In this document: positions 1 to 8,023 of the stretch, in pieces
How the letters are laid out: every line of letters begins with the position of its first letter
How positions within the stretch are numbered: the first letter of the stretch is position 1
Virus record (IMG/VR): IMGVR_UViG_3300014497_000023
Coordinates: 1-29,750 of that record
Reading direction: 5' to 3' (one strand)
From: a virus
DNA length: 29,750 nucleotides
Notes under the pieces: generated by a model
Database searches by the model: none
What the model saw: only the letters and a program-made list of their open reading frames with translations
Told to the model about the DNA's origin: nothing
Program-made: the position numbers and the translations under genes

Positions 1-99
1 GTTTTTGGTTTTCAGACCAGAAACGGAGGCCTCAACGGCAGTCGCGATAGCGGCCTTGATTGCCGGATTGTCCAGGTCGATTTCGTTTTCTTCTGCCAC
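1..99 (-). CDS. N-terminus of a scaffold-like phage protein (cut by window edge)
   Basis: This is an open frame of 33 codons running off the left edge. It starts at a GTG (99-97) with an AAGGGG ribosome site 9 bases upstream on the minus strand. The visible N-terminus (MAEENEIDLDNP, then an Ala-rich helix ending GLKTKN) resembles the start of phage scaffolding or capsid-assembly proteins, which lie just downstream of the portal and minor head genes. A terminator separates it from the minor head gene, so it may have a separate transcript or depend on antitermination. The function is inferred from position and a short N-terminal pattern only. Confidence 0.5.
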   Translation of the reverse strand, partial: MAEENEIDLDNPAIKAAIATAVEASVSGLKTKN

Positions 100-143
100 G
101 TTGATGCACCCCTTGGGTATGTGTTGCCCGCTTTGCAGGCAAT

Positions 144-163
144 AAAAAACCGCCAGAAGGCGG
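144..163 (-). terminator. Rho-independent terminator after the minor head gene
   Basis: On the minus strand the perfect stem CCGCC/GGCGG (150-163, loop TTCT) is followed by a run of six T. It lies 19 bases past the stop of the minor head gene and before the scaffold-like gene, so late transcription probably needs to read through it. Confidence 0.7.
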
Positions 164-181
164 TTGATTGAGTTTGTTGCG

Positions 182-1267
182 TCAAATGCCGGCGCGCTCG
201 AATGCCAGAGGTTCCAGCGCCTTCATTTGGGCGAGGGTCAGCGGCGCGAAATTGCGATCGAGCTGCAGCTCTGCGAAGCGCTCGACACTCAGGCCGCCCT
301 CGCGGAACAGCTTTGCTCGGACCGGCCCGATTGCCACGTCTTGGAATGACGCTGGCTGCTGCTGAAGCCAGTGGTAATAATCGAGGCTCGCATTGACCTG
401 CCGCGCTCCTCCTGCGCCCACCGCAGCTCGCGTAGCGCCCTTGGCGAACATCTCGCTGAGCTTGGTCAGCAGGACGAACGTAGTGCGGCAATTCGGGTGA
501 AACGGTGGGCGCAGCCCGGAATCGACCGGGAATCGTCGCTTATCCATCGACCGACACTGCTGGCTGGTCTTGCTGTCCAGCGTGGCGACCATCTCGACTT
601 CGGACACGATGTCCGTGTTGGCCTTGGCCACCTCCATGCGCGCCTGAGACGACACATGCTGTATCGCGGTGTGCACGACCGTGCTGGCATTACGGTTGGT
701 GGTGGCGAGAACCCCGTCCTTGTATCCAGCTGCCTTGGTGCCGCGAATGTTGCGGATGATCCGGAAGTTCGTTTGACCTTCGAAGAATCCCTGCCGTATC
801 GTGCCGGTGACACGCTCACGCTCGGCACTGGTCCAGCCCTTGATGAACGACTTCAGCAGCTTGCCGCCGCCGGTGCCGCGCACACTGAGCGGATTGGTCA
901 GCACAGCCGTGCGGATAGCCGCTGCCGTCGGCGCAACCACATCCAACGAGACACCAACCGGCGCAGACCGGGCCAGGCTCGACGCTTCAAACTCAGCCTC
1001 GTAGTTGGCGATGTCGATAAGGTCGAGGTTCAGTTGCGCGTTGTAGCGGTCGAAGATGCCCAGCAGCAGACTGTCGACCTCTTTCAGCAGCGCCTCCAGA
1101 CGCTTCACGTTGTACTCGGTCAGATCCGACTGAGTCAGCCTGTCGCGGATCGAGCGGTCGATCTCTTTGAGGAAGGGAGCGAACTTGCCAACCTCCCCGG
1201 CCTTAAGTTTTTCAAGGAAGACCGCGTGCCGGATCGTGGCGTCAAGGATTGCTTGGTTTGCTGCCAT
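182..1267 (-). CDS. Minor head / head morphogenesis protein (SPP1 gp7, MuF-like)
   Basis: This 361-aa protein would act in procapsid assembly at the portal vertex. The C-terminal half carries the usual MuF signature: a T-x-D segment (ATLDSKTSQQC), then a Cys and the motif PPFHPNCRT at about residues 257-265. The N-terminal half is mostly helical and charged. The start ATG has GAGG nine bases upstream and overlaps the portal gene end by 26 bases, so the two are probably translationally coupled. Order terminase-portal-minor head is standard for tailed phages. Length is within the family's normal range and no frame breaks are seen. Confidence 0.87.
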   Translation of the reverse strand: MAANQAILDATIRHAVFLEKLKAGEVGKFAPFLKEIDRSIRDRLTQSDLTEYNVKRLEALLKEVDSLLLGIFDRYNAQLNLDLIDIANYEAEFEASSLARSAPVGVSLDVVAPTAAAIRTAVLTNPLSVRGTGGGKLLKSFIKGWTSAERERVTGTIRQGFFEGQTNFRIIRNIRGTKAAGYKDGVLATTNRNASTVVHTAIQHVSSQARMEVAKANTDIVSEVEMVATLDSKTSQQCRSMDKRRFPVDSGLRPPFHPNCRTTFVLLTKLSEMFAKGATRAAVGAGGARQVNASLDYYHWLQQQPASFQDVAIGPVRAKLFREGGLSVERFAELQLDRNFAPLTLAQMKALEPLAFERAGI

Positions 1268-2660
1268 CGATTACGCCCTCATCGTCCAGGCCCAAGCCGT
1301 CGCCCTGCTCTGCCAGCTCACCGTCGATTTGCTGGTCGGTGCGCTCTGGCGCGATCAGGCCCAACTTACGCAGGTACGCTCGAAGATCTGCTTTGGCGAA
1401 TCCACCGTTCTGCCAGAGGCCGACCAGCGCGGTGATCATTTGCGGATCAGCCGTCAGTTCCACGAACTCTTGGTTGATCTGATAAGCAACCTTCGCGTCG
1501 TCGACGCCCATGTAGGTGCAGCACCACATGATCGCCCTGGTATACGCCTCGCTTACGTTCGCCACACACCCGGCAAGCACCGAAGTCGATGCAGACTGAT
1601 CACCACGGGCTTCGGTCGCCGTCTTGGACGAGAGAGAAGCCACGACCATTCGTGCGCCCAACTCGATCATCATCTGGTTCTTGTCGGCCATGGCCTCCTT
1701 CACCAGCGTGTTCGGCAGAGGCTGGGCATAACCGAAGGCGCCACCTGATGGCAGCATCATCGGCGCACGGGAACCAACGTAAACGCCGTTTTTCTCCATC
1801 CAGTCGCGCCACTGTTCATCCAGACCGGAGATCCATGGCTGTGCCTGGCCACACCAGAAGACGCTGTCCTCGTAGTCGGCGCTGTTCCGATAGTGGCCCA
1901 AGTTGATCATGGCGATATCGTAAAGCGGTGACTCGTCGATACTCGGGTCGTTGTTCTGCGCGCCGACAAAGGTGAATGGAATCTCCTTCAAGCGGCCGAC
2001 GGCGCCGGTGGGCTTGAACTCCTCAACAACGGCCAGCGGCCCGCCGCCTTTCGGCCCGGAGCGACGCCAAACGCGGCAGACAAAGCCATCATCCTCGAGA
2101 GCCAGTTCCCGGTACTGCTCGATCACCTTGAAGCCGAAGCCGTCTTCGATTTCCGGCGATTCGCGCAGCACCACCAGGGTCAGCACGCAGTGTCCGTTCA
2201 CCATGCCTGTGCGCCAGTTGATGATATCTTCGGCGCAGTACGACAGGATCACCGAGTGCCCACCGGTGCCGCTGTCTTGGTGATAGTCGACGTACAGACC
2301 ATGCCGTCCAGCTTCAAGCACCTTTTCCAGCGTGCCCTGCGAGTGCTGGTAAATGCTCACCCCGGAGCCGTTGGCGTTGTCCTGCAGGTATTCCATCTTC
2401 TTGGCGACGGTCAGCGTCGGGTCTTTGTGAAACGCCAAACCGAGCAAGCCATTGCGCGTGTGACCGGTGGCGTTCTTGAACACCGCCCGTTCGCGATAGG
2501 CCTTGTTTCGGTCTACGTTCTCAGGCGACTTGTCGTGAGCATTGATGTACGGCAGTCGGTCAACAACCCTGTGCTGACCGGCGCAAACATCGCGCACGGT
2601 TGCCCAGCGATTCAGCACTTCGATGTAGTCCGCCCGCTTGAAGGAGACGTCGTTGCTCAT
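1242..2660 (-). CDS. Portal protein (DUF4055-type)
   Basis: This 472-aa protein would form the dodecameric portal ring through which DNA is packaged and to which the tail attaches. The sequence resembles DUF4055 portal-like proteins: an N-terminal segment with YRERAVFKNATGHT, a central WRTGMVNGHCVLTLVV strand region, and a helical C-terminal half with SSKTATEARGDQSA. The frame is open further upstream, but the ATG at 2660 is preferred because it overlaps the terminase stop by four bases (ATGA), and upstream codons read as terminase shadow. It ends with an acidic tail. Confidence 0.88.
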   Translation of the reverse strand: MSNDVSFKRADYIEVLNRWATVRDVCAGQHRVVDRLPYINAHDKSPENVDRNKAYRERAVFKNATGHTRNGLLGLAFHKDPTLTVAKKMEYLQDNANGSGVSIYQHSQGTLEKVLEAGRHGLYVDYHQDSGTGGHSVILSYCAEDIINWRTGMVNGHCVLTLVVLRESPEIEDGFGFKVIEQYRELALEDDGFVCRVWRRSGPKGGGPLAVVEEFKPTGAVGRLKEIPFTFVGAQNNDPSIDESPLYDIAMINLGHYRNSADYEDSVFWCGQAQPWISGLDEQWRDWMEKNGVYVGSRAPMMLPSGGAFGYAQPLPNTLVKEAMADKNQMMIELGARMVVASLSSKTATEARGDQSASTSVLAGCVANVSEAYTRAIMWCCTYMGVDDAKVAYQINQEFVELTADPQMITALVGLWQNGGFAKADLRAYLRKLGLIAPERTDQQIDGELAEQGDGLGLDDEGVIDGSKPSNP

Positions 2661-3958
2661 CGGGCGTATCCCATTTTGATGGCGGTGACCGGTTTGATGA
2701 TCGGGTACTCGCGGTGAATGAAGTAACCGCCGCCGTCGTTGGCGTGGTCGTTGCCTTGGCTCTTGTCCGGTTCGCCATTGGGCGCCCAAATCTGCTGTTC
2801 GAGGCCATCGGCGTAGGTCGGGCATGTGAACGGGTTCACCAGGTAACGTCGCTCGCCCTGCGCGTTGCAGAACATGGCGTTCATGGCGTTGATCCGGTCC
2901 TTCACTGGCGGATTGGCCGCCGGCGCGATGACCGTGAAGCCCGCCTGCTTGAGCATGGCGATATCGGTGACGCTGGCATTGACCGATTTGCGCGAATCGC
3001 CGGAGGCGTCCGGGTAGATCCGGATCTCGCAGGTCTTCTTGTAGTCGTTGCCGGTGTGTTCCCAGTACCGCTCTTTGATCCGACGGATCATATCCGGTGT
3101 GTCATAGCCATCCATCAACTCGTCCACGGCGCGCGGCAGGCCCTGATCACGTTTGACATGGGTGATCGCCGCCATCTTGCCGACGTTGAAGTCCATGCCG
3201 ATGAACAGCGGCTCACCGGGCTGCACAGTGTCGAAGCACTGGTTCAGCTTGCGGTCGTAGGCGTGGTAGATCGATCCGGACGTCAGGTTGACGAACTGGC
3301 CGTTCAGGTACGCACGGATCAACTGCTCGGGGTACGACTCCATCAGCGAGGCGATGTAGTCGTCAGGTAGGTTCAGTTCGTTGTCGAAGGTACTGGCTTG
3401 GATCAGCCCATACATTTCCTTCAGCGCCGGCTTGTCGCGCAGCTGCTTCACGAACTGGAAAAAGACGAACTTGAAGCCTTCCGGCGTTGTGGTCACGTCC
3501 ACGCCGTTCTTCAGCCCGAGGATGTTGTAGCGCATCCGGGCAATGATCTTGCGCCAAGCCTGCTGCGCCTTGATCGACGTCAGCACGTCCAGCTCGTCGA
3601 CAAGAGCGTGACCGATCTTGAAGCCGACGATGGTTTGCGGCTTCTCCATCGACCGGCAGATCACAGTGCCGCGATACTGCCGGCCGCTGTAGATGTGAAC
3701 CTCATGGTTCGCCTGGTTGATCTTGGTCTTCAGCCCCCAGTCGTAAGCCACCTCCTCCATCGTGGGATAGAAGATGTCGCGGATCTGCGGGTAAGTCGGT
3801 GCGAAGTAACCAGCGTTGACGCCGGGCCACTCCATGAAATGCTTGCTGAGCGCCGAGCATCCGACCCAAGTCTTCCCGGAGCCGAAGCCAGCAACGAAAG
3901 CGCGAAACTTGTGGGGCAATAAGAGGAACTGCGACTGCGGAACGTTAAGGCTCGGCAT
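2657..3958 (-). CDS. terL: Terminase large subunit
   Basis: This 433-aa DNA-packaging motor has an N-terminal ATPase and a C-terminal nuclease. Walker A is GFGSGKT (residues 24-30) and Walker B is HALVDELDVL with Asp121-Glu122. The nuclease part shows FIGMDFNVGK and a downstream YPDASGDSRKS acidic motif, as in RNase H-fold terminase nucleases. I chose the ATG at 3958 (MPSLNVPQ), which has GAGGAAG four bases upstream, over the ATG at 3973, which has no ribosome site. It overlaps the small subunit gene at its 5' end and the portal gene at its 3' end. Confidence 0.93.
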   Translation of the reverse strand: MPSLNVPQSQFLLLPHKFRAFVAGFGSGKTWVGCSALSKHFMEWPGVNAGYFAPTYPQIRDIFYPTMEEVAYDWGLKTKINQANHEVHIYSGRQYRGTVICRSMEKPQTIVGFKIGHALVDELDVLTSIKAQQAWRKIIARMRYNILGLKNGVDVTTTPEGFKFVFFQFVKQLRDKPALKEMYGLIQASTFDNELNLPDDYIASLMESYPEQLIRAYLNGQFVNLTSGSIYHAYDRKLNQCFDTVQPGEPLFIGMDFNVGKMAAITHVKRDQGLPRAVDELMDGYDTPDMIRRIKERYWEHTGNDYKKTCEIRIYPDASGDSRKSVNASVTDIAMLKQAGFTVIAPAANPPVKDRINAMNAMFCNAQGERRYLVNPFTCPTYADGLEQQIWAPNGEPDKSQGNDHANDGGGYFIHREYPIIKPVTAIKMGYAR

Positions 3959-4406
3959 TCGGCTTCCTCGCATCCACTACGTCGACCTGAATGCGCGTCG
4001 GGATTGCTGGTTCGTCGTCAGGCTCATCCTTCCGATGGCGATTGACGTAGACGTCGCCGACTTCCTTCGCGGCCTGCTCGAGGATCTGCATTGCCAGGCC
4101 GATGTTCTTCAGCGACTCGGCCCGCTCAACAAACCGGTTCATGGCGCGCAGGCGGTAGGCACGGTTCGCGATCGGGATCTCGGCAGTCTCCTCCCTGAAT
4201 CGGGCGCGCGTGTCTTCAAACAGCGTCTTCCACTTCTGGTTCAGGCTCCGCCCGACGTATTTTGTGGGGTCGTAAGCCTCGCACTGCTGGCGAGTGACAT
4301 CGATCCCAAAGGTTTCTTTGACTGAAGCCACCACTTGAGATGGCGTGTCAAAGCAGGCCAGCGCCTGTACAACAAAGGCTTTCACCTCGTCTCTGAGTGC
4401 GGCCAT
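3945..4406 (-). CDS. terS: Terminase small subunit (DUF2280 family)
   Basis: This 153-aa protein resembles DUF2280 phage proteins. The N-terminal helix-turn-helix region reads VKAFVVQALACFDTP, then a stretch ending VTRQQCEAYDPTK. It lies directly upstream of terL with a 14-base overlap, where the DNA-recognition subunit is expected. The middle (about residues 75-115) is helical with regular hydrophobic spacing, suitable for oligomerisation; the C-terminus is charged. No good ribosome site is visible before the ATG, only a GGATG nine bases upstream. Confidence 0.8.
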   Translation of the reverse strand: MAALRDEVKAFVVQALACFDTPSQVVASVKETFGIDVTRQQCEAYDPTKYVGRSLNQKWKTLFEDTRARFREETAEIPIANRAYRLRAMNRFVERAESLKNIGLAMQILEQAAKEVGDVYVNRHRKDEPDDEPAIPTRIQVDVVDARKPNAEP

Positions 4407-4436
4407 AAATGGGCATCCGTCAAAGTGCTGTCAAAG

Positions 4437-5060
4437 TCAGGCCGACTTGAGCAGACAGGTTCCGCAGGCCCTCGATATGTTCATTTTCCCCACCTCGGCA
4501 GGATTGTTTGCAGCGTCTACCAGCTCTTGCACCTGAGCGCTCGCCCCATAGCGACGCACCACACCGACGAACTCCTCAACGTCGTGTCCGCGCATCTCAA
4601 GTTTGGGTAAACCGTCTTGGGTGAATGCTGGCTGACCGTACTTATCGGTCGCTTGGGCTATGTGATACAGCTCGTGTTCGACCAGTGCGCAGAAGTCAGC
4701 ATCGGAACAGTCGGCGCAGTAGTCGGCAGCCAGAGTGATGATGTAAGCCGGCACTTCGCCGAACCAATCCAGCATCTGCTGTTCCATCCGGGCTTTCTGC
4801 CAACCGCCGGCGCGGAACGCTACCTGCTCAGCCTGGCCAACAACAGTGCGACCCTTCTTCGTGAAGGCAGAAGAGGCCCACATCACGCGAATGTTTGCAT
4901 CGATCAGGTGGGCATGGTCTTCGTTGTGAATGCATCCGGTGTCTGCGAGGATCTCTACTTGCAGCCATTCCCATACTTCAGGGGCAGCGATTAGTCGAAT
5001 GCCAAGATCGGATAGTTCGGACAACTCAATTAGCGACACTGGAGGGTATGGCCTGCCCAT
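4437..5060 (-). CDS. Putative phage metallopeptidase
   Basis: This 207-aa protein has the zinc-peptidase motif HELYH (His129, Glu130, His133) in the context CALVEHELYHIAQ, preceded by a Cys cluster (YCADCSDADFC). It resembles the 'putative phage metallopeptidase' proteins found beside terminase genes; their substrate is unknown to me. The ATG at 5060 has a strong GGGAGGTGAG ribosome site, so the 16 extra in-frame residues upstream, which would overlap a terminator, are discarded. An anti-restriction or host-protein-cleaving role is possible but is not shown by the sequence. Confidence 0.72.
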   Translation of the reverse strand: MGRPYPPVSLIELSELSDLGIRLIAAPEVWEWLQVEILADTGCIHNEDHAHLIDANIRVMWASSAFTKKGRTVVGQAEQVAFRAGGWQKARMEQQMLDWFGEVPAYIITLAADYCADCSDADFCALVEHELYHIAQATDKYGQPAFTQDGLPKLEMRGHDVEEFVGVVRRYGASAQVQELVDAANNPAEVGKMNISRACGTCLLKSA

Positions 5061-5079
5061 CTCACCTCCCTTTAAATGC

Positions 5080-5105
5080 AAAAAACCCAGCTTGATAGCT
5101 GGGTT
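5080..5105 (-). terminator. Rho-independent terminator
   Basis: A perfect nine-base stem AACCCAGCT/AGCTGGGTT (5084-5105, four-base loop) is followed on the minus strand by a T run. It lies between the 68-aa gene and the metallopeptidase gene. Confidence 0.8.
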
Positions 5106-5110
5106 CATTT

Positions 5111-5317
5111 CTACATGCCTGGACCAGAACTGAACTTGGGCCGTCGCTCCTCCTCCAGTTGCTCAAGATGAGCCGCGAAACCAAGCGCCTCGTCTTTTGA
5201 ATAGAAATACTTCATAACTGTACCATTCGCTACAACGGCGAATACCATCTTGACGTCAGGGCCTCGCATAGGTTCGGGGATGTCTCCACCAACGATAGGC
5301 TCCAAATATACAGACAT
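5111..5317 (-). CDS. Hypothetical small phage protein (68 aa)
   Basis: Not recognised. The ATG at 5317 (MSVYLEPIVGGD) has AAGGAG nine bases upstream; the open frame continues upstream without another ribosome site, so the short form is preferred. The protein has a beta-like N-terminal half (KMVFAVVANGTVMKYF) and a charged helical C-terminus rich in Glu and Arg. It ends just before a terminator and belongs to the block between holin and terminase. Confidence 0.65.
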   Translation of the reverse strand: MSVYLEPIVGGDIPEPMRGPDVKMVFAVVANGTVMKYFYSKDEALGFAAHLEQLEEERRPKFSSGPGM

Positions 5318-5385
5318 CGTTCTCTCCTTTTTACGCAGACGAAAGCGGACAATATCATAAGGCCATCCGCAATCGTCTCCGGCGC

Positions 5386-5574
5386 CTATTGCTCCACCAT
5401 CCCGAACCACTCTTCAATGATCCGGCGCAGAACCGGCTCGGTCAGGATGGTCGATGTCTTATCGCCTGCGATCACCGCACGCACCAGGTCACAAGGAATC
5501 ACGTGGACACCGTTAACCGCCGCTACTGTGAAGTGCGGGCGCTGATCAGCGATGTCGTGGATGTCTGCGGTCAT
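5386..5574 (-). CDS. Hypothetical small protein (62 aa)
   Basis: Not recognised. The ATG at 5574 is preceded by GGGAG seven bases upstream. The sequence begins MTADIHDIADQRPHF and ends EEWFGMVEQ, with a short hydrophobic strand (VAAVNGVHVIPCDLV). It follows the holin in the late operon, where lysis or DNA-packaging accessory genes are often placed. Its 5' leader contains the double-palindrome element at 5586-5628. Confidence 0.55.
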   Translation of the reverse strand: MTADIHDIADQRPHFTVAAVNGVHVIPCDLVRAVIAGDKTSTILTEPVLRRIIEEWFGMVEQ

Positions 5575-5585
5575 GCGCTGCTCCC

Positions 5586-5628
5586 GTGTCGCGACAGAAT
5601 TTGTGATTCGCGAAGCGTGTCGCGACTC
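5586..5628. repeat. Dispersed double-palindrome element, copy C
   Basis: Two copies of GTGTCGCGAC (5586-5595 and 5617-5626), each centred on the palindrome TGTCGCGACA or TGTCGCGACT, have centres 31 bp apart. The element occupies almost all of the gap between the holin stop and the next late gene. Related elements are at 12093-12132 and 23550-23589 with centres 32 bp apart. Confidence 0.6.
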
Positions 5629-5959
5629 ACTCGGCCTTCCGGCTCGGCAGCTTGAAGTCAGTCACCCGATCCGCAATATTCCGGATCTTCTCCACGCCCA
5701 GGAAGCCAACCCAGCCGCCGGCAAAGGTGGCCATGCTCTGTGGCAGGCCGAAGAAGTCCAGGCCGCTGATGATGGTCAGCGTCAGGCCGCCGCAGATGGC
5801 GCCTTCCACCAGCATCTGGCGACGAGTGCCGCCTCCGTAAGTGATCCGCAAAACGGCCATAGCGCAGGACAGCGCAGCCGCATAGAGGATCGGCGAATGC
5901 TGGCACAACCACGCAAGCGCTATCGCCCATGTGTCTGGTTTGTCTGGCATGTTTGGCAT
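5627..5959 (-). CDS. Holin, lambda family
   Basis: This 110-aa membrane protein matches the lambda-family holin pattern: an N-terminal DKPDTWAIALAWLCQH, then a segment starting YAAALSCAMAVLRITYGGG, a basic turn (GGGTRRQ), and further hydrophobic segments at about residues 52-68 and 75-92. Holins form inner-membrane lesions that time lysis. The ATG at 5959 has GGGGAGG in front. It is the first gene of the late minus-strand operon. No endolysin is visible in the window, so that gene must lie beyond the left edge. Confidence 0.85.
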   Translation of the reverse strand: MPNMPDKPDTWAIALAWLCQHSPILYAAALSCAMAVLRITYGGGTRRQMLVEGAICGGLTLTIISGLDFFGLPQSMATFAGGWVGFLGVEKIRNIADRVTDFKLPSRKAE

Positions 5960-6059
5960 CTCGGTTCCTCCCCGTCAGGGAGTGGCTATTCATTGTCAGG
6001 GTCTTCGCAAGGATCGCTCTGACTGTGGGAAATAAGTGAGCTAAATCAAAGAACTACGG

Positions 6060-6072
6060 ATTGTCCGACAAT
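6060..6072. promoter_or_regulatory. Operator-like palindrome in the divergent 5960-6128 gap
   Basis: The 13-mer ATTGTCCGACAAT is a perfect palindrome around a central C. It lies in the 169-bp gap between the divergent holin operon and the DUF6555 gene, which should hold the late promoter on the minus strand and a promoter for the plus-strand gene. No clear -35/-10 pair stands out for either. The regulatory role is inferred from position. Confidence 0.35.
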
Positions 6073-6128
6073 TCTTTGAATTTTCTTAAAGGCGCAAAAT
6101 CATTAGTTCATGAGCAATAGGAGGACTC

Positions 6129-6413
6129 ATGAAACAGGTCGATGTTTTCGTGGTTGATTACAAGCTTCATGGAGAACCTAAGTCGTTCGTCATTCGGACT
6201 AAGGTGATGAACAATGCAGAAGCCTGGCAATGGGCGAGCTGTGACGCGGGCATTGCTCCTATCCCAAGACCAGGCCGCCCTCCCATCAAGCGCTTCACCA
6301 AGCCTATGGCCGAGCGCTTCGGGGTCACCGATGTGCGATGGCGCGAGTCTTCCGCCATTGCCTGGGAAGAGGATCAAGCAAATGACAGAGAGCATTCTGG
6401 GCTTTTTCGATGA
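6129..6413 (+). CDS. DUF6555-like protein
   Basis: This 94-aa protein resembles a Pseudomonas family of unknown function (DUF6555): beta-rich start (VDVFVVDYKLHGEPKSFVIR), the motif MNNAEAWQWASCDAG, then PMAERFGVTDVRWRES. AGGAGG stands six bases before the ATG. It is oriented against the surrounding late genes and overlaps the next gene by 32 bases, so the pair forms a small separate unit. Possibly expressed in the lysogen; function unknown. Confidence 0.65.
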   Translation: MKQVDVFVVDYKLHGEPKSFVIRTKVMNNAEAWQWASCDAGIAPIPRPGRPPIKRFTKPMAERFGVTDVRWRESSAIAWEEDQANDREHSGLFR

Positions 6414-6624
6414 ACACTGTTGGGATGACGAAATTGCTTCCAATACCAAAATGTTTCGCGAGGCAGATCTACTCGATGACGCCGCTTATAAGATCATTCA
6501 AGCCGATCCGGAAAGCGCGGAGGCATGGTCCCGCTTTACGGAAATGAAAGCCGTAGCCGATGCAAAACGGACCGCTGCTTATCAGGACTGGATGCGCATC
6601 AGGCGTCAAATGAGGAAGAAATAG
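6382..6624 (+). CDS. Hypothetical acidic protein (80 aa)
   Basis: Not recognised. The ATG at 6382 (MTESILGFFDEHCWDDE) lies inside the end of the DUF6555 gene with an AGAGGA site eight bases upstream; the frame is open further upstream but that part is shadow of the neighbour. The N-terminal half is acidic and the C-terminal half basic (DWMRIRRQMRKK), giving a helical, bipolar small protein. Co-transcribed with the gene before it. Confidence 0.55.
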   Translation: MTESILGFFDEHCWDDEIASNTKMFREADLLDDAAYKIIQADPESAEAWSRFTEMKAVADAKRTAAYQDWMRIRRQMRKK

Positions 6625-6837
6625 TCGCTCGTCTTTCCGAGCTGTCTGCCAAAGACCTTCTCAACTTCGACGCCTCTATGCATCGATCTCGCTGATCCAG
6701 TCTCGCGCCACCCCGAAATCAAGTTTGAGGTCAGGGTGCGCGGGCTGCCGGTGTTGATTCCGTACGTCGCACTATCCGGCTATCGACGTCCAGGCTTCCC
6801 GAAGGCTGTCCTGGCTACAGGTAAATTCGAGGCATAA
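6606..6837 (+). pseudogene. Possible decayed small gene
   Basis: Two coding-like pieces lie in different frames. The first, out of frame with the 80-aa gene, reads VARLSELSAKDLLNFDAS and stops at TGA. The second, in frame with the 80-aa gene past its TAG, reads EVRVRGLPVLIPYVALSG then RRPGFPKAVLATGKFEA and ends at TAA (6835-6837). Joining them needs a one-base shift near 6680, and no start codon with a ribosome site fits either. It is best read as a frameshifted remnant, with moderate doubt. Confidence 0.35.
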
Positions 6838-6860
6838 AAAAACCCGCACTGGGCGGGCTT
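6836..6860 (-). terminator. Terminator (minus, possibly two-way)
   Basis: On the minus strand, stem CCCGC/GCGGG (6843-6857) is followed by seven T. It is placed just after the membrane-protein gene and tail-to-tail with the end of the plus-strand remnant. Confidence 0.75.
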
Positions 6861-6864
6861 TCTA

Positions 6865-7233
6865 CTACCTGACACGGCTTATTTTCCTGGCGGCTACCCG
6901 CGAAACCTTGAGTACTACCAGCGCAATTAGCGCACCGACAAGCCCGCCAAATAGTCCCATCTCAAATGCTGCTGATGGCTCCATCCAACACGGGCTCAAT
7001 GGCTTAAAAGGGTAGTAGAGGCATGGCTCAGGAAAGAGTGCCCGCCATACTGGTAACGCACCGCCGATGATCAGCAACCCTACCGTAAAGAGCAAAATAG
7101 CTATCCAGTGCGGTATGACGAGAAACCGCCTCCGAAGCACTGATAAGGCGATGACCAATACAAACGAAAAGAAACCAGGTAGGTAAAGTGTCACGAAGTA
7201 GATTTGGTCGAACTGGTGGCCGGCAGTATCCAT
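6865..7233 (-). CDS. Hypothetical membrane protein (122 aa)
   Basis: Not recognised. Three hydrophobic segments are visible: about residues 13-32 (VTLYLPGFFSFVLVIALSVL), 38-60 (VIPHWIAILLFTVGLLIIGG) and 90-108 (MGLFGGLVGALIALVVLKV). Basic residues (RRR near 33-36, ARKISRVR at the end) flank them. The ATG at 7233 has GAGGTGAT directly upstream. The gene stands between two terminators downstream of the Q-position gene, where phages often carry independently expressed cargo. A role in exclusion or lysis cannot be decided from sequence. Confidence 0.6.
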   Translation of the reverse strand: MDTAGHQFDQIYFVTLYLPGFFSFVLVIALSVLRRRFLVIPHWIAILLFTVGLLIIGGALPVWRALFPEPCLYYPFKPLSPCWMEPSAAFEMGLFGGLVGALIALVVLKVSRVAARKISRVR

Positions 7234-7244
7234 ATCACCTCAGC

Positions 7245-7268
7245 AAAAAACCCGGCGCTTGGCCGGGC
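7245..7268 (-). terminator. Rho-independent terminator after the Q-position gene
   Basis: Stem CCCGGC/GCCGGG with a five-base loop is followed on the minus strand by six T. It ends the long nin-type operon transcribed from PR. Confidence 0.8.
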
Positions 7269-7345
7269 TTGAATATCTATGTGCGTTTCGCGTTACTTGT
7301 GCACTATGGAAAAATTACCTCATAAACCCCAACATAGCAACACCT

Positions 7346-8023
7346 TTATGCCGCATCTTCAGAATTTTCATCAAATATGACCTGCCATACAGGCTGCAAG
7401 GCCTGAACATCCACTTCTGAAATAGCTTCACGCAGGAAATTCCACACATCCTTCCAGTCGCGGTCCCACACTTTCGGCTCGATGCGCACTCCGTACAGAT
7501 TGAGCATCCCCTCGGCGACGCGTGCCGGCCCCCACTGCTCCCCGCCATGAGCCTCAACTTTGTACGACTGCAGAGCGACGGTGATCATGCAATGAGCTTT
7601 CGCAGCCTTGGCATCTGTCAGCGCGGAGAAATCCACGTAATTCCAGATCAGTTTCTCGGCGTTGAGCACGTGAACCATCGTCATGCATGGGTGATACATG
7701 TAGTGCCCGAGCTGCTGCACCTGGAACGGTAGCGTATCGATCGCGCGGAGAACTTTGCCGATGGTTGCCAAGTGCGCAGCCCGAGCAGTCGATCGTCCAA
7801 CTGGCGTGCGACGCGTCTCGCTGATGCTGATCCGCTCGCGCACAACTTGAATACGCTCTTCCTTGTCTTCACCAAGTGCGGCGAATACCGCTTCATGCCG
7901 GCGCATACGGGCGCCCTTTTTCACCGGCGCAGACTCTGCCCGGTCAATGGCTGCAGCGCTGATCGACGCGTTCGATTCATGCTGAGCCTCAGTCCATACC
8001 TGCCTTGCGTTGATCAGCTTCAT
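7346..8023 (-). CDS. Unknown phage protein in the position of antiterminator Q
   Basis: This 225-aa protein is not recognised by motif. It is the last gene of the minus-strand early operon, sharing an ATGA overlap with ninG and followed by a terminator; in lambda-like phages this place is held by the late antiterminator Q. Residues 35-75 are strongly charged and helical, the middle (about 90-135) is hydrophobic with LPFQVQQLGHYMYHPC, and the C-terminal third carries WDRDWKDVWNFLREA. No zinc-finger Cys cluster of the lambda Q type is seen. The Q role is inferred only from gene order. Confidence 0.6.
   Translation of the reverse strand: MKLINARQVWTEAQHESNASISAAAIDRAESAPVKKGARMRRHEAVFAALGEDKEERIQVVRERISISETRRTPVGRSTARAAHLATIGKVLRAIDTLPFQVQQLGHYMYHPCMTMVHVLNAEKLIWNYVDFSALTDAKAAKAHCMITVALQSYKVEAHGGEQWGPARVAEGMLNLYGVRIEPKVWDRDWKDVWNFLREAISEVDVQALQPVWQVIFDENSEDAA

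Noticed and set aside
371-1435. A 354-codon open frame on the plus strand opposite the minor head gene
   Set aside because: It is antisense to a clear MuF-type gene, its composition is His/Arg-rich shadow, and it has no ribosome site.
2661-2825. N-terminal extension of the portal frame
   Set aside because: The extra residues lie in the terminase gene in another frame, and the ATG at 2660 has a normal four-base overlap.
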